The translations under genes were made by a program, and so were the position numbers. DNA of 64,000 bases from Larix kaempferi (taxonomy: Eukaryota > Streptophyta > Pinopsida > Pinales > Pinaceae): assembly GCA_027924585.1 (NCBI GenBank), contig BSBM01000321.1, positions 2,307,001 to 2,371,000 on the forward strand, in the 5' to 3' direction. Below the pieces are notes generated by a model. The model did not search any database. It saw only the letters and a list, made by a program, of their open reading frames with translations, and had not been told where the DNA came from. Every line of letters starts with the position of its first letter. Position 1 is the stretch's first letter. This document shows positions 34,560 to 47,435 of this stretch, one piece after another.

Positions 34560-35572
34560 TCAATTATGTGTCAGAAGATATTCGTTGACTTCATCATTAT
34601 CACTATCATTATTATTATGTTTCTCACATAGGTATAAATTGGAGTCCTTACATCTATGACCTCAAGTCCAATTAGGAGCATTACATTTAAAACACAGATT
34701 CTTATCCTTCTTCGCATCCAATGATGAGATCCTTTGGTGAGGAGGAATATACTTCAAGCTTGATTTTTCCAATTGAAGATAAGGAGTTTGTTTACGAAAC
34801 ATCTGCCTTGCTTCAATGAGTTTGGTGACGCACTAATTCAACAACTTTGGGTTCTAATACTTTAACTTCATTTGGTATGCTTGATTTCAACCCGGTTATT
34901 GCAACAAGTAGAAAGCATTTATCATATATGTTATCGATGCGGATGGATAATACATGGAGCTCATTAAAAAATCCACCCACTTTCCATGTTTGTTGTAAGC
35001 ACGCGAGTTTGGTGAAGAGTTTGTCTTCTTCTATATCCTAAAATCGTTTGAATTTATTTTTTCTTAAAGGTATCCCAACCTCTCACCAATCCTCACTAAC
35101 ATTTACAGTCCCACCACATGAACCGGTCACAAGTTGTTTTCTCTAGGTACATCAATGCAATGTTGATGTTGTCATCGTCACCATCTATACGGTTCATACT
35201 GAGATAGTTCCCAATTTTATTAATCCATCTTGTGCCCTCTTGATTGTCCTTTCCATCGAATTTTGGTATATCTATTTTTATTTTGAGTTTAACATTATTG
35301 AACGAACTAGTATTTGATGAATAATGAGATTGTGAGGTTGAGTTAGGGCTGCTCATTCCTGTACTTTCGTTTTTTGATGATTCAAATCCATCCTTGAATG
35401 CAAGAATTTCTTCATATCTTTGATTGTATTTTTTGTTGAATTATTCTAGTATAGTTGGTAATACACTTTGAACAATCTTTTTAATTCTGCTATCAAGCTC
35501 GGCGTCTGCCTTTTTTGTTGACTCATTACCTTCAGGTCCCCAGATTTCCTATTGATGTTTCTTGTATTCATG
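34560..35572 (-). pseudogene. Chromovirus gag with zinc knuckle
   Basis: From a Met near 35572 the frame reads an N-terminal basic helical part (QQKRQTPSSIAELKRLF). The open frame 35356-35096 then contains the gag core start (IDIPKFDGKDNQEGTRWINKI). Near 34700-34650 there is a zinc knuckle (LCFKCNAPNWT, stop, GHRCK). Several stops break the frame. It is upstream of the protease as in intact elements. Confidence 0.75.
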
Positions 35573-35930
35573 ATTATAACTTATTTTTGAGAATGTGTGA
35601 GCCTTCAGTGAATAGGGTGACGACAAAATAACTATTAAAATATGTGTGTAATGACAACTATTAATAATAATTATTATTATTAAAACAATCATTATAATTA
35701 TTAAAATAACATTATTATTATTTAATTTTTTTTTAATAATAAAAGGATTAGAAAGGGATGCACGGGAGAATGAACGTGGAAGTGGGGGTATGGAGGCGTA
35801 AGGAGGAGATTGCACGGCATGGAGGGTAGCAGGCGTGGACTGCAAGAATGGAGCGGATGTCAATTGAGCAAAGAAGAAAGGCTCCATGTATGTAGCATAT
35901 TGTAAATTTAAATGTATATTTTCTCAATTA
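35573..35930. other. Region upstream of chromovirus gag
   Basis: AT-rich (tta)n sequence at 35655-35745 followed by a GC-richer 35750-35890. It is where the 5' leader and LTR should be, but it shows no similarity that I can see to the 3' LTR. A 112-codon minus-strand open frame spans it and is probably fortuitous. Confidence 0.4.
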
Positions 35931-36059
35931 TAACGAAATTAGTTGAGTGAGTATTTTCATATTTTCCTGATTCTTTGAGTTGGTGTGCATTTGTGTATTG
36001 AGGGATGTGCACTCTAACAATGGCTCGGTTTTTGTTTTAATCATCAAGATATTAACTGC

Positions 36060-36440
36060 CACTGGAAGGGTTGCAACTAAATTTCCTTTTAATCTATCAT
36101 TGAATTGACCCAAACTGTTTCCTATATCTCTAAGGGTATTTTCATTCTAGAATAGTAGTGGAAGGTGAGGTAGTTTAACCCACAGAGAGGTCGTTGTTGT
36201 CTCTTCTTCAAGGTTGAATTCAAGAGATCATTGAGTTACAAATAAACCCCTGGATTGGATCCCATGAAGTAGGGTCCAAAGTGGAAGATCAAATCAAAAT
36301 CTTCCTTGTAGTGGAACAAAAAAATAAAAATAAAAACTATTCTCGAAGCAAATGAAAATATCTATCATTGGAGCTTGGAAGCCCATTGTTTTGTCATCCA
36401 TGTTTCTATGGCTGTTGGATGGGGCCATAGGCCTATAATA
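36060..36440 (-). pseudogene. LINE-B ORF1, N-terminal (DUF4283-like) part
   Basis: The minus strand reads GLWPHPTAIETWMTKQWASKL, then FHYKEDFDLIFHFGPYFMGS and, in another frame, SLWVKLPHLPLLF and NTLRDIGNSLGQF. This is the sequence of motifs at the N-terminus of plant L1 ORF1, which binds RNA. It stops near 36060, and the next expected motif (YARICVE) is found at 29690, on the other side of the chromovirus. Confidence 0.7.
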
Positions 36441-36739
36441 TTTAACACTAGAGCACACTAAGAAAGAATGAGGGAGTTCTCCCTCGAAACTGGAATTAGA
36501 AGATCAATCTAAGGGATGACTTCCAGGTTTTTTTAAAATCAATTTTACAATGGGCATGTTCCTTTGGCAAACTTCAAGGCACTAACCAACGATCTAAATG
36601 CCTCAAAATTTGCATTTGATTCATCTTCCATTTTCAGTGGCCACAACAAATATCCATACATGATGGCTTGATCTTGATCAAGTTAGAAATATACAAGAAT
36701 GAATGGCACACAGTCCATGGTCAAGCTTTAGCAGAATCC

Positions 36740-37225
36740 TGCATAGGTAATATGGCAGCTAGGGTTCTGGGGAGGCAGTTGCAGGGGGAATTCTATTGGA
36801 TCCCATAGGAAATACAGTATTAATGTTTGAATAGGAATTAGGGAAAGCCACAAACAACAAACAACGAAGCAGAGCAATATGCTCTCTACCAGGGACTCAA
36901 AAGTATTGTTCCACTTGGCATCCAATTGCTTGTTGTAATAGGAGACTCTCTCTTAATTATTTCGCAAGCTAGAAGGAAAAAATAACTTGAAGATAAAATA
37001 GTGAGATGACTGCAAAATTGTATTAATGGTATTCTTTCTCAAATTCCTAAATTCCAACTCTTTCATGTGCGATGGGATAACAACACAACAGTTGATTTGC
37101 TTTCAAATAATGAGGCGCTTTTGGTTCAAGGGGACATGCTTATCAATGGGGGTCAACAAGTTTCATGTTGGATCCCCTGGTTACTTTCTTGAATCCCCCA
37201 TGACCTCTCCGTTGAACGGTTGAAT
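36740..37225 (+). pseudogene. LINE-C RNase H domain, degenerate
   Basis: Successive frames read AGGILLDPIGNTVLMFE, then TNNEAEQYALYQGLKSI, LLVVIGDSLLIISQARR and FHVRWDNNTTVDLLSNNEALL. The Glu of NNEAE, the Asp of GDS and the last Asp (TVDLLSN) are present. At least one frameshift and several stops break it. Confidence 0.8.
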
Positions 37226-37539
37226 GGGGAAGACATTAATGCTGTTCTCATTTTCAAGGTAGAGCATCGTGTCTTTAGTTAATGACTGTCACCGTCGTTT
37301 CATGTCATCAACACAGGTGTTAATGCAACAGTCTTCTTCACGCGTGGAGATCTTTATGAGTAGTATGAATTCGACAGCGTTTCGGGCTACATATTTCCTT
37401 TCCTCCCATTCAAGTTACGTCATTTGAATTTGGTTAAGAGAAAAGAGGGGGGAGACTAGTGTGTTTTGTGTACAGGGGATGGTATTACAAGTTACAGAGG
37501 TTGATGAAGCATTCCCCTACGCCCCAGGGTAGTGAATTT

Positions 37540-38009
37540 TGATTGAAGTACTATTTGGGCACACAAAGGACAATATTCAGGAGCTTATTTATGGGTTTGG
37601 TTCAGTTTTTGATCTATCATTAACTTGGAAAGTTTGGGATATCGGTGTTCTGGTTGGAGTTTTATTGGCAACGATGAAGCCTGCACTGGATCTAGAAACT
37701 AAAATATAAGAACTCTCTAACAGAATTAGAGATGCTCGAGCTGATATCAGAGACATTTGTAACCATCTATGCCACATGAATTTGTAGATGGAATCTTTTA
37801 TGGAGGCTATTCATTAGGTTAATTTCCATATTCTTGGGGTGGACTCTCATTTGGATGATGTCGAGCAAGATGTCCATCATCTCTCGTCGCAAATGTCCTT
37901 CTTGGATGTTCGTTTGGGTGACGTGAAAGGAAAATTTTGCGTGTATAAAGCAAACGTTGACACTATCCAGGGCACCCTGGATCGACATTATGACGTAATT
38001 TCAAAATAG
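37540..38009 (+). pseudogene. LINE-C: coiled-coil-like ORF downstream of RNase H
   Basis: The plus strand reads ISNRIRDARADIRDICNHL-like sequence, then SHLDDVEQDVHHLSSQMSF and LDVRLGDVKG, with hydrophobic residues spaced as in a coiled coil. A few stops interrupt it. It occupies the same place as the 182-codon frame in LINE-D (57162-57710), which has the same character (RMDDMDRNIIDLLGKVDSI). Function unknown. Confidence 0.55.
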
Positions 38010-38159
38010 TCTAGAACTACAGACGACAGACGACTTCGCTAGCAAGGGATCTAACGGTTCCTCTATTCGTCAACCTTCTCAGTGGCTATCTCAAGATGAA
38101 AGGAACGGGAAGAAGAAAATGTTGAATAAAAGATTGAAGAAAATGTTGAAGACCAGGTC

Positions 38160-39708
38160 ATGCATAATGGTCATAATTTACCTAAATTTATATACAATGC
38201 AATTATTTTACTTGAAAATTTTTAATTTGAAAGTAGATAGAGTTTTTTAAAATTTGATATTTTTACAAAATATTGTCAAACATTTATGATTGGCATTTTA
38301 AGAATTAGTAATGTTTATTAAAGTTTCTACACTTAAAAATGAGTATGGATGCTTAAAACTTCCCTTGGTTAGTATTTGTTGATTGTTCAATTCCTTCTCT
38401 TTATGAAGACAAAATGAACCAACAAAATAGTGAATTAGATGGTCAAGTGATCTACAATAATGGTTGTGATAGAAATGGCCCTCTGACTACTAGCAATTAT
38501 ATCTAGATCAAAACAAATTTGAATGTGTGTTCATAGCATTTGATTATTCATTGTGTTCACTTAAGGCGCCATCGATTTTTCCATGTAGTCGAGTTAACCC
38601 ATTAATCAAAATGAAAGTAATCATAACTCTTTCAAAGAAGAAAGGAAAGTGCCCTAGGAATTGGGAAAATTGTGATTGTGCACATGAATCATAGTGAATG
38701 GTGCACCTAGATGCTTTAATATTACAAAACTAGCATAGGTTAACCCCAAATCTAATAAACACCAAGAAGAATAAAAAAAAATCTAAGCACAAATCTATTG
38801 ATGCTTAAAGATAAAGATTAAGATGGATTTATATTGAATTATTTTAGTATTATTATATTTGTTTGTTTAATATATTATTTTGATTATTAATTTTTTAATT
38901 ATTATTATTATGATAAACTTTTAAAAATAATTTTTCTTTTCTAACATTCAATTTTTCTCAATTTAATGCTTACTGACACCTCATAATGCATCTTCATAAC
39001 TATCATATCTGGCAATGTCAACACCTATGTTTTTTAAATTGAGGTGGACCATCCGAGCTTTTTCTATAATGCACTATATATTTCTTCACGAAAACAAAAA
39101 ATGCCATGAATATCTATTTTTGGTTCAAAGAATGTATAATGGCTTGAGCTCTTCTATACTAAGATGTAAATATTGCTTGAGAACATAATTCCAATTGTAA
39201 AGTGGCTTGAGCTCTTCTATACTAAGATGTAAATATTGCTTGAGAACGTAGTTTCAATTGTAAAGACACATTAATGGTCAATTAGTAAAATGAAAAAGTT
39301 GAGCACTTTTGGTATATAGGTTGCAAAATAGAAATAGAAATTAGGCTTAACATACTCATATTAAAACATCATAAACTTAGAGCATAGTTTCTACTTTTTT
39401 ATATCGTTATAAAATATTTAATTTAGAAAATAAACAATTTAATAAATTAATTACAAAATAAATAAATAAAATTAAAAAATTAATTACAAAATAAAAAAAT
39501 AAAAATTATATATATATATGGGATTTTATGTGAAAAAAAAATATATATACATATATATATGGGATTTGGAACATTATAAGTTAAATATATCTACTATATT
39601 TGTATTTGGTTTTTATATGTAATTAAATATCCACCCTCCAATCAGCAAGGGTGAGATATTTATTATGGTGCATAAAGAACATCAATCAACATTTGGTTTA
39701 TTAACAGC
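38160..39708. other. AT-rich intergenic sequence
   Basis: No coding signal. It includes a 63 bp direct duplication at 39140-39265 (ggcttgagctcttctatact repeated) and poly(A)/(AT) stretches around 39420-39560. Confidence 0.6.
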
Positions 39709-40315
39709 AAACATGTCACAAACATTTAATCCAAGTTGAGAGAATAATAATTCCTAATTAACAGCCACTATAATTGTATTTATCCATAAATCAATGTAGT
39801 AAGTATAAAGCATTTATTATCGAAATTAAAACAAACATGTCACAAACATTTAATCCAAGTTGAGAGAATAATAATTCCTAATTAAGACCCACTATAATTG
39901 TATTTATCCATAAATCAATATAGTAAGTATAAAGCATTTATTATGGAAATTAAAGCAAACATATCACAAACATTTAATCCAAGTTGAGAGAATAATAATT
40001 CATAATTAACATCCACTATAATTGTATTTATCCATAAATCAATATAGTAAGTATAAAGCATTTATTATGGAAATTAAATTTATTGTGGATATAGTAAGTA
40101 TAAAGCATTTATTATGGAAATTAAGTATACAGCATTTATTATGGAAATTAAATTTATTGTGGAAATGTGTATTTAGAAAAATATTTTTTTATTTAAATAA
40201 TAAAACATAACATGGAAATTAAGTATACAGCATTTATTGTGGAAATTAAATTTATTGTGGAAATATATATTTACAAAAATATTTTTTTATTTAAATAGTA
40301 AAACATAACTTAATT
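39709..40315. repeat. 124 bp tandem repeat, three copies, with shorter repeats after it
   Basis: Units begin aaacatgtcacaaacattta at 39709, 39833 and 39957, each 124 bp and nearly identical. From about 40070, shorter units made of gcatttattatggaaattaa and tttattgtggaaat continue to about 40260, and a block of about 60 bp (aaatatttttttatttaaat) is also duplicated. Confidence 0.85.
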
Positions 40316-41361
40316 TCACTACATGATAATTACCATTAACTAAAATTAATTTTGATCTATACAATTATCAAATAAATTATTTTATAAATAATAATAATTT
40401 TTATAATATTTTATATTATTTTATTATAATTTACATAAAATGGTGTGTAACTTATATATATTATTAATATTAAAATTTATGCATGTCATATTATTATTAT
40501 CCCTTATCCCTGCCCAGGCAGGATATACTTTTCCAGAAAAAGTCAAATTTCACTGACTTGCTTTAGCTTTAGCTTGTTTTTTAAAACAAAACATTTTACA
40601 ATGTTGTACAAATTTGATATTAAACATAATTATTTGAAAAAATCATATTACCATATTATAAGTATCATATAAAACTTCCAGTCGATCTAAAGAGGCTTGT
40701 CAATTGCTGTCACTTATAAGTATCATATTATTTCTTTGTAAAAAATATTGGCTTGATTGAGAAGGGCATTGTATCTACAACGCCAACGTCAATATTATTC
40801 ATACTAAGCAAATTTTGACGTATTGTTGGTCTGTGATCTGAAGATTGATCGGTGCATTTCAATCTTGCTATTTTTAAGCACATAAACATCGGCCAAGACC
40901 TCAGAAATAGCTTGGCCTATGACAAAAAAAAATCATTTTATTTTATAGACCTGGATATTATTCCAAGATCAAATTATAAACAAAAACTCCATAAAACTTT
41001 GAAATCTATAAAACAATTACATGACAGTGCTCCCTCTGCAATATCAAATCCAATGAATTTTTTTAATATAAAATGAATCTTGAAATATGAAATCGCATTG
41101 TATCATCTAATGCAATGTCAAAAGATCAAATCGCACTGTATTTTATACTAGCGCTAAAGTCAATATTATCAATACTGAGCAAAATTTTGTAATATTGGAG
41201 ACCATGTGAGATGGATACAACCTTTTTTTCAGCCAAGGAAAAGATCTATATTTTTATTATAAAAATATAAGTATATGAAGTAATTAGATTTCCACTCATA
41301 AGTAGGAAGTAATCATTTATGACACAATCTCTATACTAAATCCAAAATAACCCAAAAAAAC
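40316..41361. other. AT-rich intergenic sequence
   Basis: No supported gene. A plus-strand open frame of 74 codons (40852-41076) has no recognisable similarity. Confidence 0.5.
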
Positions 41362-41664
41362 TCCAAAGTTGTCAAACCACAAACCCCCAAAAAAAACTCC
41401 AAAGCTGTCAACCACAAACCCCCAAATTGACCGAATCATTACATGGGAGAGGCTCATAATCCAGTGCCATCCAACAAATGTATAAAAGAAAAACTCCAAA
41501 GCTGTCAACCACAAACCCCCAAATTGACCGAATCATTACATGGGAGAGGCTCATAATCCAGTGCCATCCAACAAATGTATAAAAGAAAAACTCCAAAGCT
41601 GTCAACCACAAACCCCCAAATTGACCGAATCAGTACATGGGAGAGGCTCATAATCCAGTGCCAT
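41362..41664. repeat. 97 bp tandem repeat, interrupted by a solo LTR
   Basis: Units beginning ctccaaagctgtcaaccaca start at 41397, 41494 and 41591 (period 97), with a partial copy before (41362). The third is cut at gccat (41660-41664) by the insertion 41665-44522 and resumes at 44523 (gccatccaacaaatgtataa). The minus-strand frames over it are repeat artefacts. Confidence 0.85.
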
Positions 41665-44522
41665 TGTAACATGTCCAAAATTTCATAATAAAAAAAAAAA
41701 ATTAATTTAACTGTTCTATCTACTACACAGTGATTTCATAATCATAATATAGCTTTCTGTCCTGCTTAAAATTATTGTAATGATTTATGAAGTTATGATT
41801 GACATTATGATATAAATTTGTTTATTTATTCTTTTCTCGGTTAAATAAACTCCCAAGGCATTGAGCTTCTTTTGGTTGTATAAATGATGGTTATAAAGGT
41901 GATTCTGGTAATTATTTATTCATTTTATCACTCCACCCCACTATATGAGATTGGGACTTACCTATATTATTCCTCTTTCTAGTTTCAAAGCTACGACACT
42001 GAGTCGTGCCTTTGTAAGTTCTCTTCTCAATGATTTAAATGTCAGTTATTACTAATATGTAAGATTATCTATGGATTATGTTTGTGTGGAGTTAACCAAT
42101 GCGGATTTAACTTAGGAACAAGTAATAATTTGTATGAAATGAGTTATTAGGGTTTGTTTACTAGGGTACTTAACTTTGATGGATAAAATAATGGTACCAG
42201 TTAATGTTGGCGTGTGACAAAATGTTTGAAGGTTAGATATGGTTTTACTCCTGTTTACTAACTAATGCCACGCCACCCTTGGAAATTATTCGATGTGATC
42301 TACTCTTGAACACCAAACTCTAAAGTTGGTAGTAAAATTAATATCTCGTCCTTAGTAAGTACACGTACGTTCAGATAATGGATCTAAGCCGTTGATCTTG
42401 CCAAATGTAATTAGATCGTTTACCCCTTGATCGAGGTGTCTGGCCGGTGGTTGAGGTTTACTTCACAATTAATTCTTGTCTTGGATTTTACGTCGACCCA
42501 AAACAAAAAACTGTAAAGCTCGGCGTTATGACAGAACTCAAAGTGATACGCTTTTGTTTCTGAATTGAACCTGCAACTTCATCTTGAGATAAGATGGTGG
42601 TTTGGATTTATTGCTAACTCTTTTTTTAACATAGAAAGTGAGTCTGTTCCTTTACTCATCTCGCTGCTTGAGTATATTGATCGTTTCTCAATGCCATGTC
42701 GTGCTTCTCGCCTGGTGGCTTGAGTTCGACTCACTCCAACAAATTTTGATTGTAGTAAATAGAACAGGTAATTTCCTCTGTTTTAATTTCTTTGGGTTTT
42801 AAAAATCAGCTGATAGATAGTTATATAATCTCTTGAACTCTACCAGTTTTCGGTTTCAAGAAAGAAGTAAAACGTTACTATTTTTTTTTTATTATTATTC
42901 CTAAAATGGCTAGCCTCTAAACAAAAAAAATGAAAGGGTTTAAGTCTACTCTTCAAAATGTAGATTCTCGGCAAAGTATTTTCTCATTCTGTCACGAATT
43001 AATTTTGTTGAGTTTCGAAAGAGGGATTTTAATTTTTAGGTTGAAGTCGTAGTAGTTATAGAACTGTTTTTAAGAAAAAATTAAACCTACGAGGGCACTT
43101 GAAGTTTACTCAGAGCATGGCTCTGACCCATTTCTCTTTTTCTCTGCAGGGTTCGAGCTAGGACTCGAGGCACAGAATGACCTTCTTCCCTGAGCGACGA
43201 CGACTAAGGAAAGTATAGGAAAAGTCAAGAAAAAATTATAGAGCTTTGTAACATTTTGCTTGAACTGTTAGGTAACTTCTAGTGACCTTGTATGTTTACG
43301 ATTTGAACGATTCTGTAACTAAATCGGACTTTGAAGAAAGGAAAACATTCCTTCTTAATAATACGAGTACAATTACAAATACTTTCGTTGAATTTCAAAT
43401 CTCCATGTCAGGGTTTTTAAATTCGAGTTTAAAGAAATCAATTAGAACATCATTCGTCGATTGAATATGAGACTGTTAAGTTTTTCTAAAACTTCAATAA
43501 TCAATTGCTATTGTCAAAAAGGAATTGTATGCTAGGAACGGTTAAGGAAAATGTAATTAAACTTTAGAAGTTATTACTCAATGATTTTGTTTCTGTTCCT
43601 GTTGATATTATGATACCAATAATGAAAGAAAGAGTCGATACACGAGCTTTTTAAAGCAAAGAAAATGGCACTAATAAAACTTAACCTTGGCTAGCTAAGT
43701 ATTAAGATAACATAATCAATTCTTCTTATTTACTGTGCTAAAAATGACGGAATGAGAATACTAACAGTAAGGTAAAACTGCTCGTTATCTAATATTTTAC
43801 TATTTAATGAGTTAAAGAACAGAACTATAACATCATAAAATAAAATACCCGGATTGCTATCTGACTCAGCCGTTCCACCCAACCGTAGTTCAGTCGTTGG
43901 CTCAGCAAAACTAAACACCCACGAGCTAGGCCAATGAATCACAAGAGACGATTGCAAGTAGCCAACTCAGAATTCCTTCTATGTCTTTTTCCAGCAACGT
44001 ATGCCCAACAGCTTCTCCTCTTTCCCACATCAAGAAACCCCTGCTCTCTGATGTCTTTCCCCCTTTATGGGTTTGCCTAGGACTTTGGAGTAATCATTGA
44101 GCCACCTGCCCATGACCTCCTATAATTTGGGAAGATGCCTCCTGCACCTGGAGTAAGTCTGCCATCTGTTTCTGGCCTCTGCCAAATGTCTTCTCTCTCT
44201 AAGCCACTTGTCCAGCCTCCCTTGTGATTCACTGACCACTCTTTTTAACGGCTAGTCAGCAACATCCTTCATTTATTATTAATCAAAAACTGTTTCACAA
44301 TGTTTATGACCACACTAGGTCTTACATCTCCACACTGATTCGACCTATATGGGTCATAATAAAATCAGGCGAGTTTTTTTTTTAACTTTTAAAGTCTTCT
44401 CTCTTTTCTAATTTGACCACCCTAGGTCAAATAAGAACGAGTTCAAAAATTCTTTCCTCATATCATTAATAAACAATATAAAATATTTATTACTTAATAC
44501 GCAAAGTTTTTGGGGCATTACA
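41665..44522. mobile_element. Probable solo LTR, 2.86 kb
   Basis: The insertion starts tgtaacatgtcc and ends ggggcattaca. It is flanked by gccat on both sides (41660-41664, 44523-44527) and cleanly interrupts a 97 bp repeat unit. I see no internal direct repeat that would be an LTR pair and no coding region of a retroelement, so I read it as one long LTR left after recombination. Orientation is uncertain. It could also be a small LTR element without coding capacity. Confidence 0.7.
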
Positions 44523-44527
44523 GCCAT

Positions 44528-47430
44528 CCAACAAATGTATAAAAATAAAGAAAAGAAGGAAATAATCTAACAATAGTATATATAAATATAGACAAGGAGG
44601 AAAAGAAAGTGTAACTTGTCGCCAAAAAAGCAAAAAAAAAAAGTGGAGCCCGTCACCAACAGCTCTGGAGGATGGTGACAGGGGGATACAACCCTGCTCG
44701 TTCACTCTGGGCACTTTTAAGACATTTTGAGAATATTTTCCTCTTCTCCCTCATTTGGATCACTTCCAGCCTGGTAAATGCATCTGAAAGGGATTATTTT
44801 GAAGGAAAAATAGTATCTTCAACCCTAAAAACAGAGAACAGTTTGAAGGAAACATGTTTTGCACATATGAATGCAAAATACAGATCTAATTAATGCTTTA
44901 AGAATCCGCCCTACTAGAGTTTCATGTGGCCTTAATTGTCATATTTGGTAGAAGTAAATTGTGTGCAACAGAACTACAACACCCTCTCTTGCATTGAGGA
45001 AGCCACGGTATCACTTTGAAGAATTTGGAAGGCAACAATCCAACTATAGACACCTCATCACTGTTAGAGGAGAGTGTTGAGTATTTTGGGGCTGATCATG
45101 ACACTTAAAGGATCATCCACCTAAAGCACATTTCAGACCTGTTATTTTTTTCATGGAAAGATAGCAGTCATACACCCAGATATGGAAGAATGGCCTGCAG
45201 TGTATGGAGAGGATCCTTGAGTAACAAATATGTTGTAGTTGCATCCCTAAAGAGACATATTTGAAGTCCATGTATATGCCTTTTCATAACTTGTAGAAGT
45301 CATCCAGCTCTTGAATGATTTACTCATGAAGGTTGATACTTAGCCTTGTATGCTGGGATGGTAAGATTTGCACAAATCAAATCTGTATCGTGGTGACCAA
45401 CTCCTAGATATTTGAGGGCAGATTCATGTGTTGTATTCTTGAGGAGAAATACACAATGCCCTCCCACTACAAAAAACATTATGAAGAGCTAGCATTCAGT
45501 ATTAAACAAGACATATGGCAAGCAAGCCTCAACATTAATCTTTTGGCATCATTGGATCAGCTTGGGGGTTTCAATACTATGACTTGGAATGATATATGCA
45601 CAGCCATAAAACAGCCTTTTGAATAAGTTATTCAACAGGGTATATGCTCAGACAGAGCTTAGCCGCAGCCCTATAGGACGGTTCCCCTCAGCTGCACTCT
45701 AACAAAGTTTTGATATGAGAAATGGCTTTTGTTATGTCCTCGCACGCTTTGCCCATTTCTGCTCTGACGCTTCTGTTATGCCCTGAGCCCTCCCGCTTCG
45801 ACACTTGTGGTCTCACATCCCACCGCACTGCCACGTGAAAGCTCATGGAGAGAAGTATACAGAACAACCAAAACGCCCCCGATCTGCCGAAATCCGAAAG
45901 AGGTAGAATCGCCCAAACTGCAATTCCAGTTGTTCAAATCGTGATTTCAACCAGTTGGGTAGTTTCAGAATCAGGCATTTAGTCTAGGATGAGCAACTAT
46001 GATTGCTGAAATTGTAAATTTAGGTAAACTACAATTTCTAGGCACAATTTTGATCGGAATTATGGAAAAAAACGCCAGAATAAAAGGGCGTTTTAGTTGC
46101 TCTTTATCCCACACTAAAGCGCATCATGTTAACTCATACCTCTCCGATGCGGTATCCCCCACTACTTTGACGCCTATGCTATGAAGTCGCGCCAAGTTTC
46201 CATGTGCCCAAACCTCAGTGTCCCCAATGCCCATTATGCTCTACTCACCCGCCAAGAGCTAACCAAAAGGCCCTGATTCGTCGGAATCCGACAGAGCAAG
46301 AATAATAAAAAATCGCAATTTGGAGAACAAATTTGACCGGTTTCTATCAAAAAATCATCGGAAAAGTGGGGCATTTTAGTTGTCTTTTATCCTACTCTTA
46401 TGCTCTTGGTCATCGCGACATCTCTGGAGCTAACACGTGTCCCAAGAGCCCCAATCCATATCTAGCCTCCCGCCCTTCTTTGCTGCTTCCTGGAGCTTTA
46501 TTGTTAGATATTGTTTAATGCAAAACAAACTTAACCATGCCCTAAAATAAGTTTAATCATTACACTAAGTACTCTATGGTGTTATGAAAGTATATTCGAT
46601 AGGTATTGAAATTCGAAGTTGAAATATAAGTTACTAGTAAATCTTAAAAAATAAATATTTTGAACTTGAAAATTTACTATCTTAAAGTTGAAATTTTATA
46701 TATTAAAAATGAAGTTGTTCATATTGAATTATCCTTATCACCCCCTACCTCTATCCATATCACCCCCCCTCACTAACCCTATCTATATTACATCCACAGG
46801 TATCTCCCTCTCTTCACTGTCCCACCCAGATCAACCAGGCTTACTCGATCCCATGTCTCACTCTAGTTAGACCGATTACCCTTAATCGATCCCATTGTGC
46901 ATTATCTCCTACGGCTACATATTCTTCTTTAAATCACAGTGCTCTTAGATCTGAAAACCACTAGTGCAATGAAGCCACATGTGTGAACAACAGTTGCCAC
47001 TTAGATCTTTTGCACCACCCTATTTTTTCAAAGCCCGTATCTATTGTATCTCCTTCCTTGGATTGCTCACCCTATATGAGGATCCTCATTAATTTTGGGC
47101 TCCAATCATCTCCACCTGCCTCCTCCAGCATGCATGCTTCCTTCTTATCCAATCAATTATTTTTGTCCTGCTCTCATAGAAATGATTCCATTAAGTTTGT
47201 TGATGATTCTAATATTGAGGAAAACCGTAATGGTGATCTCACCCTTCCCCTAACTTTATTTCATATCCCTACCCCAAACCACATTTATCCCCCTCCCTCA
47301 TCTCAATCTAGGTCTCTTTGTGATTTTTATTCCTCTTCCATGGTGGTTAACCTTTCCTCCTTTGTCCTTGATTCTACATCCTTCCATCTCCCTAGTCCCT
47401 CACCTCATACCAGGGTAATTTTTAGGGGCG
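44528..47430. other. Intergenic sequence with a diverged duplication
   Basis: No recognised gene. About 45830-46110 and 46250-46430 look like diverged copies of one sequence (ccgaaatccga versus cggaatccgac; gggcgttttagttgctcttt versus gggcattttagttgtctttt). The 152-codon plus-strand open frame 46983-47441 is Ser/Pro-rich without similarity that I know; it runs into the Copia-2 target site and would continue on the far side at 55083. It could belong to the 5' part of the Penelope-like element. Confidence 0.4.
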
Positions 47431-47435
47431 AAATT

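Larger units (their letters stand above)
29695..35900 (-). mobile_element. Chromovirus-type Ty3/gypsy element, 5' LTR not found
   Basis: Minus-strand gag, protease, RT, RNase H, integrase and chromodomain lie in the order expected of a chromovirus. A probable 3' LTR sits at 29695-30049. I find no second LTR copy upstream of gag; instead 35580-35900 is an AT-rich (tta)n stretch plus a GC-richer stretch. The 5' end is therefore deleted or too diverged for me to see. It interrupts ORF1 of LINE-B, and a 1.1 kb TIR element interrupts its integrase. Many stops and frameshifts. Confidence 0.8.
36600..38160 (+). mobile_element. LINE-C: 5'-truncated LINE, 3' part
   Basis: Plus-strand RNase H followed by a downstream reading frame. 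The 5' border is somewhere in 36450-36740 and the 3' border near 38150; neither target-site duplication nor a clean poly(A) could be identified. It lies next to the oppositely oriented LINE-B. Confidence 0.6.

Noticed and set aside
35549-35887. 112-codon minus-strand ORF upstream of chromovirus gag
   Set aside because: Contains a poly-Ile/Asn run from an (tta)n repeat; no similarity; probably chance.
41317-41611. Minus-strand ORFs of 65 and 67 codons with identical sequence
   Set aside because: Products of the 97 bp tandem repeat.
44490-45626. Possible host pseudogene fragments in 44.5-45.6 kb
   Set aside because: Short frames only; I could not recognise any family with confidence.
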